NCBI GenBank assembly: GCA_020831535.1
Contig: JAFIGF010000089.1
Span: forward strand, 1 to 46,943
Direction of reading: 5' to 3'
Source of the DNA: Opitutales bacterium
GTDB taxonomy: Bacteria; Verrucomicrobiota; Verrucomicrobiia; Opitutales; T3Sed10-336
Length of the DNA: 46,943 nt
A program made the position numbers and the translations under genes. The notes below the pieces were generated by a model. The model made no database searches. It saw nothing but the letters and a program-made list of their open reading frames with translations, and was not told the origin of the DNA. Positions 9,698 through 18,366 of this stretch are shown one piece after another. Within the stretch, counting starts at the first letter, position 1, and every line of letters begins with the position of its first letter.

Positions 9698-10253
9698 ACT
9701 GTTCGTGTGAGCAGCAAGCCGCCTCGTGGTTGTGTTCGTGTTCGTGTGAGGAATCGAGGACCTTGAGGATCCGTTTTTCCAGCAAGGGGCGAAATTCGGC
9801 CAGTTCCTGGTTAACCAGGCCAATGGTTTGTTCTTCCAGACGACCATTTTCCACCAAGTACTTTTCTCCGGCCGAAGTGGAAAAGAAGGCATTGAGAGCT
9901 TCCAATTCCTCGATGGAATAGGTATTCTGTATCGATTGGAGCATTTGTTTTTCAATATTTACCCAGTCCACCTTTTTCCAAATCTCTTCCAACCCCTCAG
10001 CGATTTCGCGCGTTAAAGTCTCCTGCTGTTCCCCTTGAAGTCCGGAAGCCCGACTCACCTGTTGGGCCAAATCACGCTGAAGGTGCCTTTGGTGTTCCAT
10101 CTTTTCCCACCATCCATTCAATTGCAAAAATGTTTCTGCGGCAGCCTGATGAGAGTCTTTTTCCGTTTCCGTGGAGGACCTTTCGCCAATTAGCGAAAAA
10201 GGGGAAAAGACCGTTGCCAAAAAGAGAGCGAAAACGAATTGTAGTTTATTCAT
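9696..10253 (-). CDS. Exported DUF2059-like protein with His/Cys-rich tail
   Basis: 185 residues. A signal peptide occupies about residues 1-22. The body is helical, and the segment YSIEELEALNAFFSTSAGEKYL (about 113-134) closely follows the pattern of DUF2059 proteins (SxEEL..l..Fy.s..G.k). The C-terminus HEHEHNHEAACCSHEQ holds five His and two Cys and looks like a metal-binding tail, which is not usual for DUF2059. It is probably periplasmic. Function is unknown; metal sequestration or delivery is a guess from the tail. It is transcribed alone, divergent from tadA with about 50 bp between starts. Confidence 0.7.
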   Translation of the reverse strand: MNKLQFVFALFLATVFSPFSLIGERSSTETEKDSHQAAAETFLQLNGWWEKMEHQRHLQRDLAQQVSRASGLQGEQQETLTREIAEGLEEIWKKVDWVNIEKQMLQSIQNTYSIEELEALNAFFSTSAGEKYLVENGRLEEQTIGLVNQELAEFRPLLEKRILKVLDSSHEHEHNHEAACCSHEQ

Positions 10254-10303
10254 ACCCTCCTATTCTGTGAAAGAATCCCCTTTTTGCCAATTCTGAAATC
10301 CCG

Positions 10304-10837
10304 ATGCCCTCCCGCGCTACCAAGGCCCCGCCCTGCCCTTTCGAAAAGATTTACCCCTCCCAGCTGAAACGGGATGATCAATTTTTCATGAGTCTGGCCT
10401 ACAACCGCGCGATCGATGCCTGGAAGGAAAACGAAGTGCCCATCGGCGCGGTTATCGAACTCGGTGGCGAGGTGATCGCCAGTGCCTACAATCGGGTGGA
10501 GGCGACCAAAGACCCCACGGCGCACGCGGAAATCCTGGCGATCACCCAAGCAGCCAATTTCATTGGCGATTGGCGCTTAAACGGAGCCACCCTGTATGTT
10601 ACCAAAGAACCTTGCCCCATGTGCTCCGGGGCCTCCGTTATGTCCCGGATCGGGGGGGTCGTTTATGCCGTACCCGACCCCAAAATGGGTTGTCTTGGAG
10701 GAGCTCGCGACCTACATCAATTGGAAGCCGGAAATCATCGCTTTCCGATCACGATGGGGGTGATGGAAGACGAATGCCGCCAAATGCTACAAGCATTTTT
10801 TCAAGCCAAACGACGATCCACCTCTCCGCAATTTTAA
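10304..10837 (+). CDS. tadA: tRNA-specific adenosine deaminase
   Basis: 177 residues. TadA deaminates A34 to inosine in the tRNA-Arg(ACG) anticodon. The zinc site is complete: H74 with catalytic E76 in TAHAEI, and C104/C107 in EPCPMC. The segment VVYAVPDPKMGCLGG is the typical family region after the zinc motif. The N-terminus (first ~28 residues, with two Cys-Pro features) is longer than in the E. coli enzyme, and an internal ATG at 10388 would give a core-length protein; the longer start at ATG 10304 is kept because the frame is open and nothing overlaps it. It is a single gene. Confidence 0.92.
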   Translation: MPSRATKAPPCPFEKIYPSQLKRDDQFFMSLAYNRAIDAWKENEVPIGAVIELGGEVIASAYNRVEATKDPTAHAEILAITQAANFIGDWRLNGATLYVTKEPCPMCSGASVMSRIGGVVYAVPDPKMGCLGGARDLHQLEAGNHRFPITMGVMEDECRQMLQAFFQAKRRSTSPQF

Positions 10838-10846
10838 AGGTTCACA

Positions 10847-10872
10847 GTAAGTTGATCCTTTGGTGAACTTAC
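10847..10872 (+). terminator. Hairpin downstream of tadA, weak terminator candidate
   Basis: GTAAGTT (10847-10853) pairs with AACTTAC (10866-10872), starting 10 nt after the tadA stop. The stem is AT-rich and the nearest T-run is 13 nt further on, so this is only a candidate. Confidence 0.3.
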
Positions 10873-10920
10873 GGCCTCATTACACATTTTTGAATAAAAG
10901 TTTCTTCTTTGATTCCCATT

Positions 10921-11250
10921 ATGAAAACAAAAAACTTCTCTCCCGATTCCTCGCCATCGCGATGATGTCGGGAGTGGCGCAAGCACAGATTCCCGCCACC
11001 ATGAGCTGGAACTTTCACGAAAATGATGTTAAATTTGAAATGGGAGAAAGTTGGACCCTTACCGCAGAAGTGGACGGGACCGCCTATTGGAATGATCTGC
11101 CAAGGACCTGGAGGTGGAGAGGAAGCTTCTTACCCCAGTAGTCCATGGACGGGTTTTGTCGATGCGGCGGGAAATTCCATCAATGGCGGGGTTCAAATCA
11201 CCGCAACCTCCGACATTCCATTCTCTGGCAATCCGCCTACTCTTCGATAG
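10921..11250 (+). pseudogene. Frameshifted remnant of an exported protein gene
   Basis: No single frame is open, but two frames together give a plausible exported protein. From the ATG at 10921 the reading stops after 14 codons. If one A is added to the A-run near 10929, it becomes MKTKKLLSRFLAIAMMSGVA followed by QAQIPATMSW, a good signal peptide with an Ala-x-Ala cleavage site. That frame continues as WNFHENDVKFEMGESWTL to a stop at 11141. Near 11100 the other frame takes over with a sensible sequence (YPSSPWTGFVDAAGNSINGG to SDIPFSGNPPTLR), ending at 11250. The two shifts are compensatory (-1 then +1). The product is short (about 110 residues) and overlaps the end of the next gene, so it is probably also truncated. 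Sequencing error at the homopolymer is possible for the first shift. Confidence 0.55.
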
Positions 11251-12745
11251 CGACGATGTTGCGGATCCAGAGTTGCTGATCCTCCCGCACGAGATCGAAG
11301 CGGAAACGATCGTTACGGCAGACTCTTTCGCCGGTATAGGCCTCTCCCAATTCCAATTCGTCCGCCGACACCAGCAGGACTTCCTCCGGAACCCGTCCCC
11401 GGCGATCCCCAAAGCGGATCATTGGTTTACCGGAAAGCGAAACCTTCGCCCCGGAAATCGCCGCTCCCTCCGGAGCGTTCTGACCAAAAGCCGCGAAGAG
11501 CTCCCCGGAATGACGAAGCGTTTCGAACTGCGGAGTCCCGGTAATACGAAGACTTCCCTCGGCCTCCAAAGCCCCCCGAATTTCGCCCCCGATGGTCAGC
11601 GAAGTTCCAGGACCAGCTTGAATGCCATCGGTCACTTCCATCACCAAATGATCATCCACCCAGAGCTCCGCCTGTTCAGTAATTGAAAGCGAATGCAAAC
11701 GGTGCTGCGAACCGAAAAAATGGGCACCTGCCCGATTTTTCAGTTCCATTTGTAAGTAGACGCCGGCCTTGCCGCGGGCATCGGGATCGCGCCCCAATCC
11801 GGGGTCGGTCGCCATGCGGAGCAGACCCTCTTCCACAATTAAGCGACTTCCGGGATGATAACTTTGCTCCCCCTCCAGCGCCAGCATTCCTTCACCGGTT
11901 TTGGTGATCGTCACATCGGGAGAGGTGGTGCGAAAAGCTCCGGAAGACTGAAAATGCCCTCCGGGGCCCACCGGCAGGACCACCCGTCGGTGGCCAGTAT
12001 GGGTTAACGAAGCGCGGGTTTCCACCACCGCATCGGTATCAAAATCAAGCTGGGCACCATATGTTTGATTGTGAGTATCAACAATCCAGTGGTTGCCCGG
12101 CACCCGCTCAAATACAATATGCCCGTTCTGATAATGCCCGCCACGTCCATCCGGCCGGGTATTCGCAGGCATGTTGCGGGTATGATGGGTGATGAGCGTG
12201 GCACCCCCCAGGCGGATCGTGCCCATCGCTTTGGGCAAAGGTTCCTTCTTCGTATGGTCGGCGACAAAACCTTCCTCAAGTTCCAGAACTCCCGTCCCAT
12301 CACCCCACACCCAGAGTTGTCGGGTGAAAAAACTTCCGTCCATGACCAGATCCATGACACTTTCTTTGGTGAAAACGAATTTTCCACCATCGGTCAGTAC
12401 CATATGAGGAAATGCATTTCCCCCATCGGCCTGCCAGCGTCCCTGGTAACGCACCACCGTGCCTTCGCCATGAGTCCCAATCACATGAGATGTATTTAAA
12501 TTCGCCATACGGATGTCCATGGGCACCTCGACCTCCGATCCGGTCCGAAAGTGCAAACCAACCTCCATGAGATTGTCTGGATACGGGCCGCCCCGTGGGG
12601 TTGCCTGAATCAATGCATTCGGAATGTGATCCGCAGAGGTGATCTCTTGGAGATCCTTGTTTTCCAGATTTTGCCGGAGAGTCTCTTCCGCTTGGAGGAA
12701 ATTCAGCAGGCAAAAGGAGGCGAGGGCATACATATACTTCTTCAT
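11237..12745 (-). CDS. Exported beta-helix protein with PATR-like repeats
   Basis: 502 residues. A signal peptide covers about residues 1-19 (MKKYMYALASFCLLNFLQA). The body is Gly-rich and made of short beta-strands. One segment, TKTGEGMLALEGEQSYHPGS continuing RLIVEEGLLRM, fits the autotransporter-associated beta-strand (PATR, TIGR02601) pattern closely, and further degenerate turns occur in the second half (SLTIGGEIRGALEAEGSLRI). I see no C-terminal autotransporter barrel and no clear PEP-CTERM anchor. It is probably secreted or surface exposed, and may bind or process a polysaccharide. It is last of four minus-strand genes for exported proteins, 118 nt after the glycosidase-like gene. No catalytic residues could be identified. 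Confidence 0.7.
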   Translation of the reverse strand: MKKYMYALASFCLLNFLQAEETLRQNLENKDLQEITSADHIPNALIQATPRGGPYPDNLMEVGLHFRTGSEVEVPMDIRMANLNTSHVIGTHGEGTVVRYQGRWQADGGNAFPHMVLTDGGKFVFTKESVMDLVMDGSFFTRQLWVWGDGTGVLELEEGFVADHTKKEPLPKAMGTIRLGGATLITHHTRNMPANTRPDGRGGHYQNGHIVFERVPGNHWIVDTHNQTYGAQLDFDTDAVVETRASLTHTGHRRVVLPVGPGGHFQSSGAFRTTSPDVTITKTGEGMLALEGEQSYHPGSRLIVEEGLLRMATDPGLGRDPDARGKAGVYLQMELKNRAGAHFFGSQHRLHSLSITEQAELWVDDHLVMEVTDGIQAGPGTSLTIGGEIRGALEAEGSLRITGTPQFETLRHSGELFAAFGQNAPEGAAISGAKVSLSGKPMIRFGDRRGRVPEEVLLVSADELELGEAYTGERVCRNDRFRFDLVREDQQLWIRNIVAIEE

Positions 12746-12863
12746 AAATCTTCTATTAAAGGGGTTATTTGGGGGTTCATTTTACTTCTTACTCATCTTC
12801 GCCCTGCAGGCGATTCTAAAGTTCTCGAGGACGATATCGATGCTCGAATTTTATAGACCGTCA

Positions 12864-15599
12864 TCAGTTCCCTTTGCTCCATTCGGGCCAATAATAGGAA
12901 GGGGCTTCCCACTCCGAGCCCAGCCGCTCATCCTCTAACGGAGCGCGGCGAAGGGAAAAGGCTTCCAACAGATCATCCCCTGAAACCCGGTACGTGTGAA
13001 TGGCTTCGGTTTCCGAAACCGCGTCTCCCCCCAGCACCGGAACGACGTTCACATCATCAGGCACCACGACCGGAGTCTTGCTGAACCAGATCCCTTCGCC
13101 GTTGCCTTCATAACCAAGCCAGAGAACGCCCTGATCATCCGGCAACTGGTAGGAACGGCGCATCATTGGCAGGGCGACATAGTATTCATTCGCCAAGCGT
13201 TGGAAAGACGGCATCGAGCGATCAGGCATTTGCCCCGCACGGAGGTCGACAGCGGCCCATCCGCGGTTAGCCATAAAGCCAAAAGCGACCACATCGGCAT
13301 CAGCCGTTCCGGAATGGGGAAAAGTGTCCGCGCGAAAAGCCCGGTTCACCTGATTGGCCAGAAAGAAGGTCTCGTCGGTCCAGTCCTGTTGCACCTCAAT
13401 GGAGCAACTTTGTCCCGGGAAGGCATGGCTTTCGCTGGTCCAGGAGATTCCTTCCCTACTCCATTCGGCAATCGTTTCCCACCAGTTCCGTTGCAAGCTG
13501 TCACCCGTCCCCTGGGACCAGTCGAGCTGCGACATGAAGAGATTTTGAAAGCTATCGGCCCAGAACCCCTGGTATCCAAAAGTTTCACGCACCTCTTTCA
13601 GGCGATCGAGGAGGCGTTCGCGGGTAACCTCATTATGGATATTGAAATTCACATTGCCTGAATATCCGGTGCTGTCGCGAAAAATGGATTCGGGCTCGGG
13701 TTTACTGAAGGCCCATCTTTCCAGATCGCTGCCGATCCGCTCGAAAAGGGGTCCGCCGATCCGGCACATTCCGGTAAACCAGACGTAATGCGGAATGTTA
13801 TGTGGAGCCGCGGCGGCAGTAGCTTCTTTCCAGGCCTCTTCAACCTGTTGGAGAGGCCAATAGTCATACATATCGTTAACCCCTCCACCAATGTGCTCCT
13901 GACCGGGATTGCGTTCCCGACCATTTTGCCAACCGTGATGATGGCTTTCAATCCGGCGAACACCCATTTCCGCCAATTCATCGATTTGATGGGCAAGGGT
14001 GTTCATTTGACCACGAAAGTTGTGATCAATCATGTAATGCACACCGGGCAAAACATCGTATTGAACCATTCCCAGTTCCTCCGTCACAACTTTGCGCACA
14101 TGTTGGTCCATTTCCTGATACCGGGTGCGGTTCTCCGCCACCGAAAAAGGATCACCCTCCCCGGGAGTCAACACCAGGTAATGAAAGGGAATGGTGTGGT
14201 GCTGGGTTCCTTTGGCGAAATATTCAATATCGGTCTGGGAAATATGGCGATCTCCCGGCATGACCTCGGTCACCGCCCGGAGATTCCCCTGGGTTGCCGG
14301 GACCGAAGCAAATAGGGCTTGCTCATTTAATTGAAAATCAAAGAAAGGCGCTCCCGCCCCTCGTGCGGGTTGGGCAATCCAAGCGCCAACCCGGTGCTGC
14401 AACGCATGAGTCCGGTTGCCCGTTTGCCCTTCTCCAGCGACCACCGGGGAAACCAGAGGAGCCCCACCGGCGGCGCCGGGAATAATTTCCGTGGTACTGA
14501 AAGCCTCGGCTAATCCGCCCTCTTCATCCATTGCAAAGTCTTGCACCAATCCCCCCAAGCCGCGGTAGCGAAGGGCGTATTTGGTATTGCCCTCTGGATG
14601 CCCTCCCAACTCCCAGGTTCCCAACACGGCGATATGATTGACCACCATTTCCTCCGCCAGATCCAATTCAAACTGCTGGGTCCAGCCCTTCCAGGGCCAA
14701 CCGCCAACGCTTTCGGTACGGGGTGATAGAATCCACCGGACCGTTCCAACCGAATGACCTTCCTCCTGCGCCTCGGCCACCCGCTCACGCAGGGCTGGGA
14801 GCGTATTCACTTCATTGGGCTGCCGCCAGATAGGGAAATTGTAATAATCCCGGTGAATTACTTGAAAATCGGCTGCCGCTTCCCGGCGGGCTTCTTCCCA
14901 TGCTTGGACCACTCCCCGATATTCAACTATCTCCGGGACGGAGTCTTCCAGATCGTTGAGAATTCGGTTACTCAAACTACGTACTTGCCGAGTTCGGCGT
15001 TGTAGGTTTTGCACCGCAAGAATTTCGTGATGGGTATCGATCTGATCTTCGGTCAGAGCATCCACTTGCTCCTGGGCATCAGCTTGATCCCGCAATAGGT
15101 TGTTCAACCGATCCGTCGCGTTTTCACGGGCAATGGCCTCCAACGCTCGCTGGGCTTCCCGGGACGCCGATCGCATTGCCTCCAGGGATGAGGTCATTCC
15201 CTTTTCTTCAACCAACTCAGGGCTTCCCCGGAGAACAAATACCTGCCCCCGATGATCTGGGTTGCGAGAGGCAAAAGCCTCCAATTCAATGATAACCTGA
15301 TCACCTTCAACATGAACTTCCTGCAATCGAAAGGCTTGGGCGATTAGAGGCTCATCGCCAAACTCCTGCGCCAAAACAGGCCGTTGCACGGTATCATCCG
15401 AACGCAAGGTAACCCCATTTACCTCCGCCGTCTGAAGCCCCAACAACCAGCCGTCGTGGAGGGCAAACTGAAGTTTCGTCTGATTGCCCAAATCAAGGTG
15501 CAGGACATCCTCGGCAATCTGGTGTTGCACATCCTCCGCTGACAAGGAACCAGCGAAAACCAAGGTGGTCAAAAAAAGCGGTATTTTTCTCATCTTCAT
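12864..15599 (-). CDS. Exported candidate glycoside hydrolase with TIM-barrel-like domain
   Basis: 911 residues from the ATG at 15597-15599, chosen because it leads directly into a signal peptide (MKMRKIPLFLTTLVFAGSLS, then AED); the frame is open to 15677 and another ATG lies at 15608. After an N-terminal beta-sandwich-like region come Ala/Glu/Arg/Gln-rich helices (about 130-250), probably a coiled coil. The second half resembles clan GH-D/GH36-type alpha-galactosidase barrels: MGVRRIESHHHGWQNG, then GFWADSF with D682 and WTSESHAF with E723 as candidate nucleophile and acid/base. I could not assign a CAZy family. It lies 34 nt after the SGNH hydrolase gene and is probably cotranscribed with it. 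Substrate unknown. Confidence 0.7.
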   Translation of the reverse strand: MKMRKIPLFLTTLVFAGSLSAEDVQHQIAEDVLHLDLGNQTKLQFALHDGWLLGLQTAEVNGVTLRSDDTVQRPVLAQEFGDEPLIAQAFRLQEVHVEGDQVIIELEAFASRNPDHRGQVFVLRGSPELVEEKGMTSSLEAMRSASREAQRALEAIARENATDRLNNLLRDQADAQEQVDALTEDQIDTHHEILAVQNLQRRTRQVRSLSNRILNDLEDSVPEIVEYRGVVQAWEEARREAAADFQVIHRDYYNFPIWRQPNEVNTLPALRERVAEAQEEGHSVGTVRWILSPRTESVGGWPWKGWTQQFELDLAEEMVVNHIAVLGTWELGGHPEGNTKYALRYRGLGGLVQDFAMDEEGGLAEAFSTTEIIPGAAGGAPLVSPVVAGEGQTGNRTHALQHRVGAWIAQPARGAGAPFFDFQLNEQALFASVPATQGNLRAVTEVMPGDRHISQTDIEYFAKGTQHHTIPFHYLVLTPGEGDPFSVAENRTRYQEMDQHVRKVVTEELGMVQYDVLPGVHYMIDHNFRGQMNTLAHQIDELAEMGVRRIESHHHGWQNGRERNPGQEHIGGGVNDMYDYWPLQQVEEAWKEATAAAAPHNIPHYVWFTGMCRIGGPLFERIGSDLERWAFSKPEPESIFRDSTGYSGNVNFNIHNEVTRERLLDRLKEVRETFGYQGFWADSFQNLFMSQLDWSQGTGDSLQRNWWETIAEWSREGISWTSESHAFPGQSCSIEVQQDWTDETFFLANQVNRAFRADTFPHSGTADADVVAFGFMANRGWAAVDLRAGQMPDRSMPSFQRLANEYYVALPMMRRSYQLPDDQGVLWLGYEGNGEGIWFSKTPVVVPDDVNVVPVLGGDAVSETEAIHTYRVSGDDLLEAFSLRRAPLEDERLGSEWEAPSYYWPEWSKGN

Positions 15600-15633
15600 A
15601 AAGTTCATCGGTAAGTTAAATAGAGAGTTTATC

Positions 15634-16380
15634 TCATTTTTCGTTTTTCTTAGCAGAAGGATCTCCCACCCAGCCAAGATCGTTCAGCTTGCTGGCCACT
15701 GCCCGGGCGACGACCAGTTCCCCGTAGGGTTGCAGATGCACCCCATCAGTCGCATTCAACAAGGCATTGAGAGGAACATGCTCTTCGGCAGAAGCAAAGT
15801 GCGGAGCGAGTTCAAGCGTGGGCACCCCCTCTGCCTCAGCGACCTCGGCAATGATGGGATTGACCTCATTCAAATGAGTCCAAACTTGACTCATGTCCTC
15901 CGCCTTCGGCTCGGTGTATTGAAGAAGCAATACATTGATGCCAGCCGCCTTCACCTGTCGAACGATCTTCGTGAGATCATCACGAGTCTGTTCCAGCAAC
16001 TCCTCACGGTCACGATTGCGGGTCCCCATATTGTTTCCGCCGATCAGGATAACGGCAATATCGGGCTGCTGCGTGAGAATGTTTGAGTCAACCCGGTTTA
16101 ATGCCCCGGGTCGATCTCCGGCGGCAAAGGTCCGGTCACCGGCAAAGCCCATATTGAGGACTTCGGCCTGCCCTTCTCCCAGTTGCCCCTCAAGCATGGC
16201 CTGTAATACATCCGACCATTTGATATAATGATGACGATAGTCAATGCCCGGCCGGTCCCCGGTAATGGAATCACCAAAAGCGACAACCCGCAGGGTTCCC
16301 TCAGTACGGGGAAGAGGGTCCGGGCCCTGGGCAAAAAGCAAAGGAGCGCAAAAAAGTAAAAGCAGAAAGGTAAGTTTCAT
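15634..16380 (-). CDS. Exported SGNH/GDSL hydrolase
   Basis: 248 residues with a signal peptide at about 1-17 (MKLTFLLLLFCAPLLFA). All four SGNH blocks are present: GDSIT (36-40, nucleophile S38), a block II Gly in NMGFAGD (about 78), GGNN (114-117) and DGVH (212-215, Asp-x-x-His). The sequence around GDRTFAAGDRPGAL resembles carbohydrate esterases and platelet-activating-factor acetylhydrolase-like enzymes rather than lipases. It probably deacylates an extracytoplasmic glycan or glycoconjugate. Spacing is 33 nt to the upstream DJ-1/PfpI gene and 34 nt to the downstream glycosidase-like gene, consistent with one operon. Confidence 0.85.
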   Translation of the reverse strand: MKLTFLLLLFCAPLLFAQGPDPLPRTEGTLRVVAFGDSITGDRPGIDYRHHYIKWSDVLQAMLEGQLGEGQAEVLNMGFAGDRTFAAGDRPGALNRVDSNILTQQPDIAVILIGGNNMGTRNRDREELLEQTRDDLTKIVRQVKAAGINVLLLQYTEPKAEDMSQVWTHLNEVNPIIAEVAEAEGVPTLELAPHFASAEEHVPLNALLNATDGVHLQPYGELVVARAVASKLNDLGWVGDPSAKKNEK

Positions 16381-16413
16381 AAGGTGTTATTTACGTTGGG
16401 TAGACTCAAAAAA

Positions 16414-18069
16414 TCACTCTTCCACAGCAGAGCTTAGAAGTTCCAAGGCCTTCGCCGCATCATTGCCATGGCGAACGGTAATCAAACGCTCGGCAGAGAG
16501 GGTTACCGGAGCATCGGTGTAGCGCGCCCCCGAACGACCAAAAGCCCAACGACTCTGCTCGCTGGCCGAGAACCGCTTCCCTTCAAAAATCTCCATACGC
16601 CCCACGCGAAGGGCATCCAGACTGGTCAGAAAGAGGGTTGCCCCGTTTTCCCGTGCTTCCAGCAACCAATCCACCCGCGCCGCATCCCGGGCCTCCTGGT
16701 CTTCCAGCCAGGCAGGTTGTTCGGTTTGGCGGGAACCCTCATTATGTTGCGGCCAGATAAAACCGGGCGCGACAACCAAAGAGCCCTCTCCTACCTCAAC
16801 GTCCGCATGAGCCAAGGTTGCTTGAACGGTCAAGCCGTTGCGCCCGGTCACCTCACCAGTCTCATCTGCGACCAGGGCAATCTCCGAAAGACCAGTTGCC
16901 TGCAAGGCCTCCACCCAGGCAACGAAGGATTCATCATAAAAACCTTCCCGCATGGCGAGGAAAACCGTCGGCTGGTCCACCTCTTTTAACTCGGGTCGCA
17001 CGGAAACCGGTGAAAGAGACGGATCAAAGCGTTTTTTGTTTTTCGAGGCTTCCTTGGCCAGACCCATAACGGCCTGCGTCCAAGCGGGAATTCGCCGTTC
17101 CTCCAGCCAAACCGTAGGCACTTCCCGTTCGCGCAGAAGCTCACGCATTCCCTCCCCCGCAACCAACAAGGGATGTTCCAGGGCCAGCATCCGCAAGTCA
17201 TCCGGGACGTTGGCCCAATCCTCCTCATGGATATCCAAGGCTAGAATAAAACGTCCCTCGTCGCTTAGGTCTTTTTCCCCAAGCACCCGTTCGATCCATT
17301 CGGGGTTATTGCCTCCGGCCCGTTCGATATCGACCCCGAAGGCCTCTACCGCAGCAATCAACCGGGAAAAGAAATGCCAGTTTCCCCACCGCTCTTCATA
17401 GTTTGAAAGCACCAACACCACTTCCCCGGAGAGCGGCTGTGGAGCGATGCCCCCTTTCTCCGCCAACACTTCGAGAAAGGCCCAGGAAAACACGTTCATA
17501 TCGCGGGGATACCGTGCCGTCACCAGATTGCCATCCCGAACCACCGCTTGGTCAATATAACGCCCCGGACGCTGAATCCACTGATCGGCCAATTCGTCGG
17601 CGATAGAAAACAAACCTGTCCAGGTGCGATCTCCCATAAGGTCGTTGAACACCAAAATCCTGGGGCCATGGCAAACCATGCCGAGAGGTTTCCCGGATTC
17701 CAGGAAGGCTTGGGTAACAGCAACGGCATCGTCATCCTTCTCCAAAAATCGAGGTGAATGCCCGCCGGGGACAAACAAACCTACATAGTCGTCCGGATTC
17801 ACTTCGGAAATCGCCAGATCCACTGGCACATCCCAAAAGGCATCGCGATCTCCTTCCAAGCGTAACGGCACTTTCTCCTCCTGCGAGGAAGCAATCACCA
17901 ACTCATACCCAGCGGCCTCAAAGGCGGCGGACGGACCAAAAAACTCATCCCCATTGAACCCCGGCTCCAGCAGCACCAACAACCTCGGGCTGTCGGCTAT
18001 AAGAGGAGCCGCTAGGGCCATTGAAAACAACAAGCATGTCCGCACAATCCAAAACCGCAGTTCATCCAT
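16414..18069 (-). CDS. Exported protein with three DJ-1/PfpI-like domains
   Basis: 551 residues from the ATG at 18067-18069, which has a good Shine-Dalgarno (GAGGGG, about 8 nt upstream) and leads into a signal peptide (LRFWIVRTCLLFSMALAAPLIA); a longer frame to 18123 has no such support. Residues about 27-205 are a typical DJ-1/PfpI domain with the nucleophile elbow VCHGPR (C133, H134) and FVPGGHSP. Residues about 215-340 and 366-551 look like two further, degenerate domains of the same fold (EVVLVLSNYEERWGNW; PTVFLAMREGFYDESF) without an elbow Cys. Export of a DJ-1 family protein and a triple array are both unusual. It is first gene of the operon that runs away from the XylR-like regulator. 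Function unknown. Confidence 0.75.
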   Translation of the reverse strand: MDELRFWIVRTCLLFSMALAAPLIADSPRLLVLLEPGFNGDEFFGPSAAFEAAGYELVIASSQEEKVPLRLEGDRDAFWDVPVDLAISEVNPDDYVGLFVPGGHSPRFLEKDDDAVAVTQAFLESGKPLGMVCHGPRILVFNDLMGDRTWTGLFSIADELADQWIQRPGRYIDQAVVRDGNLVTARYPRDMNVFSWAFLEVLAEKGGIAPQPLSGEVVLVLSNYEERWGNWHFFSRLIAAVEAFGVDIERAGGNNPEWIERVLGEKDLSDEGRFILALDIHEEDWANVPDDLRMLALEHPLLVAGEGMRELLREREVPTVWLEERRIPAWTQAVMGLAKEASKNKKRFDPSLSPVSVRPELKEVDQPTVFLAMREGFYDESFVAWVEALQATGLSEIALVADETGEVTGRNGLTVQATLAHADVEVGEGSLVVAPGFIWPQHNEGSRQTEQPAWLEDQEARDAARVDWLLEARENGATLFLTSLDALRVGRMEIFEGKRFSASEQSRWAFGRSGARYTDAPVTLSAERLITVRHGNDAAKALELLSSAVEE

Positions 18070-18266
18070 AAAAGATCCCCTCGTTTGGGCATCACCTGAG
18101 GAGTCATAGTGCAAAGATTTCATTTTTATAGAGTGTAGCAGATTTAAATTGCGTTGTTTTTTAGACAGGGCCGCTCAGCGCACATAGGGGTATAAAGAGG
18201 GATATCAAATTTCAATTCTCATCTTCGTGGGGACGGTAAGAATAATAATAACATGATTTTTTTGCT

Positions 18267-18305
18267 GCAAAAGGATCATTTTGCGCATAAATTAAGGGCA
18301 AAATG
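18267..18305. promoter_or_regulatory. Candidate operator: phased GCAAAA/TTTTGC half-sites
   Basis: Three half-sites lie in the 297-bp region between the divergent operon and regulator: GCAAAA (18267-18272), TTTTGC (18279-18284) and GCAAAATGC (18298-18306). The first two form a palindrome centred on GATC with a 6-bp spacer; the second and third form CATTTTGC...GCAAAATG with a 13-bp spacer. It sits 62-100 bp before the regulator start and about 200 bp before the operon start. It is likely bound by the XylR-like regulator, by inference from position and symmetry. Confidence 0.5.
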
Positions 18306-18366
18306 CGTAATACATGCTTAGACAAAGCCCTTTTTCCACCGTTCCGATAAACTTGGAGAATCTGCG

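Noticed and set aside
10860..11141. A 93-codon frame starting from TTG as an intact gene
   Set aside because: Its signal peptide would begin about 20 codons inside the frame; the ATG at 10921 with a corrected A-run explains the sequence better, so it is treated as a pseudogene.
18124..18266. Search for sigma-70 promoter boxes of the exported-protein operon
   Set aside because: Several TATAAA-like hexamers exist on both strands, but none has a -35 box at proper spacing, so no promoter is called.
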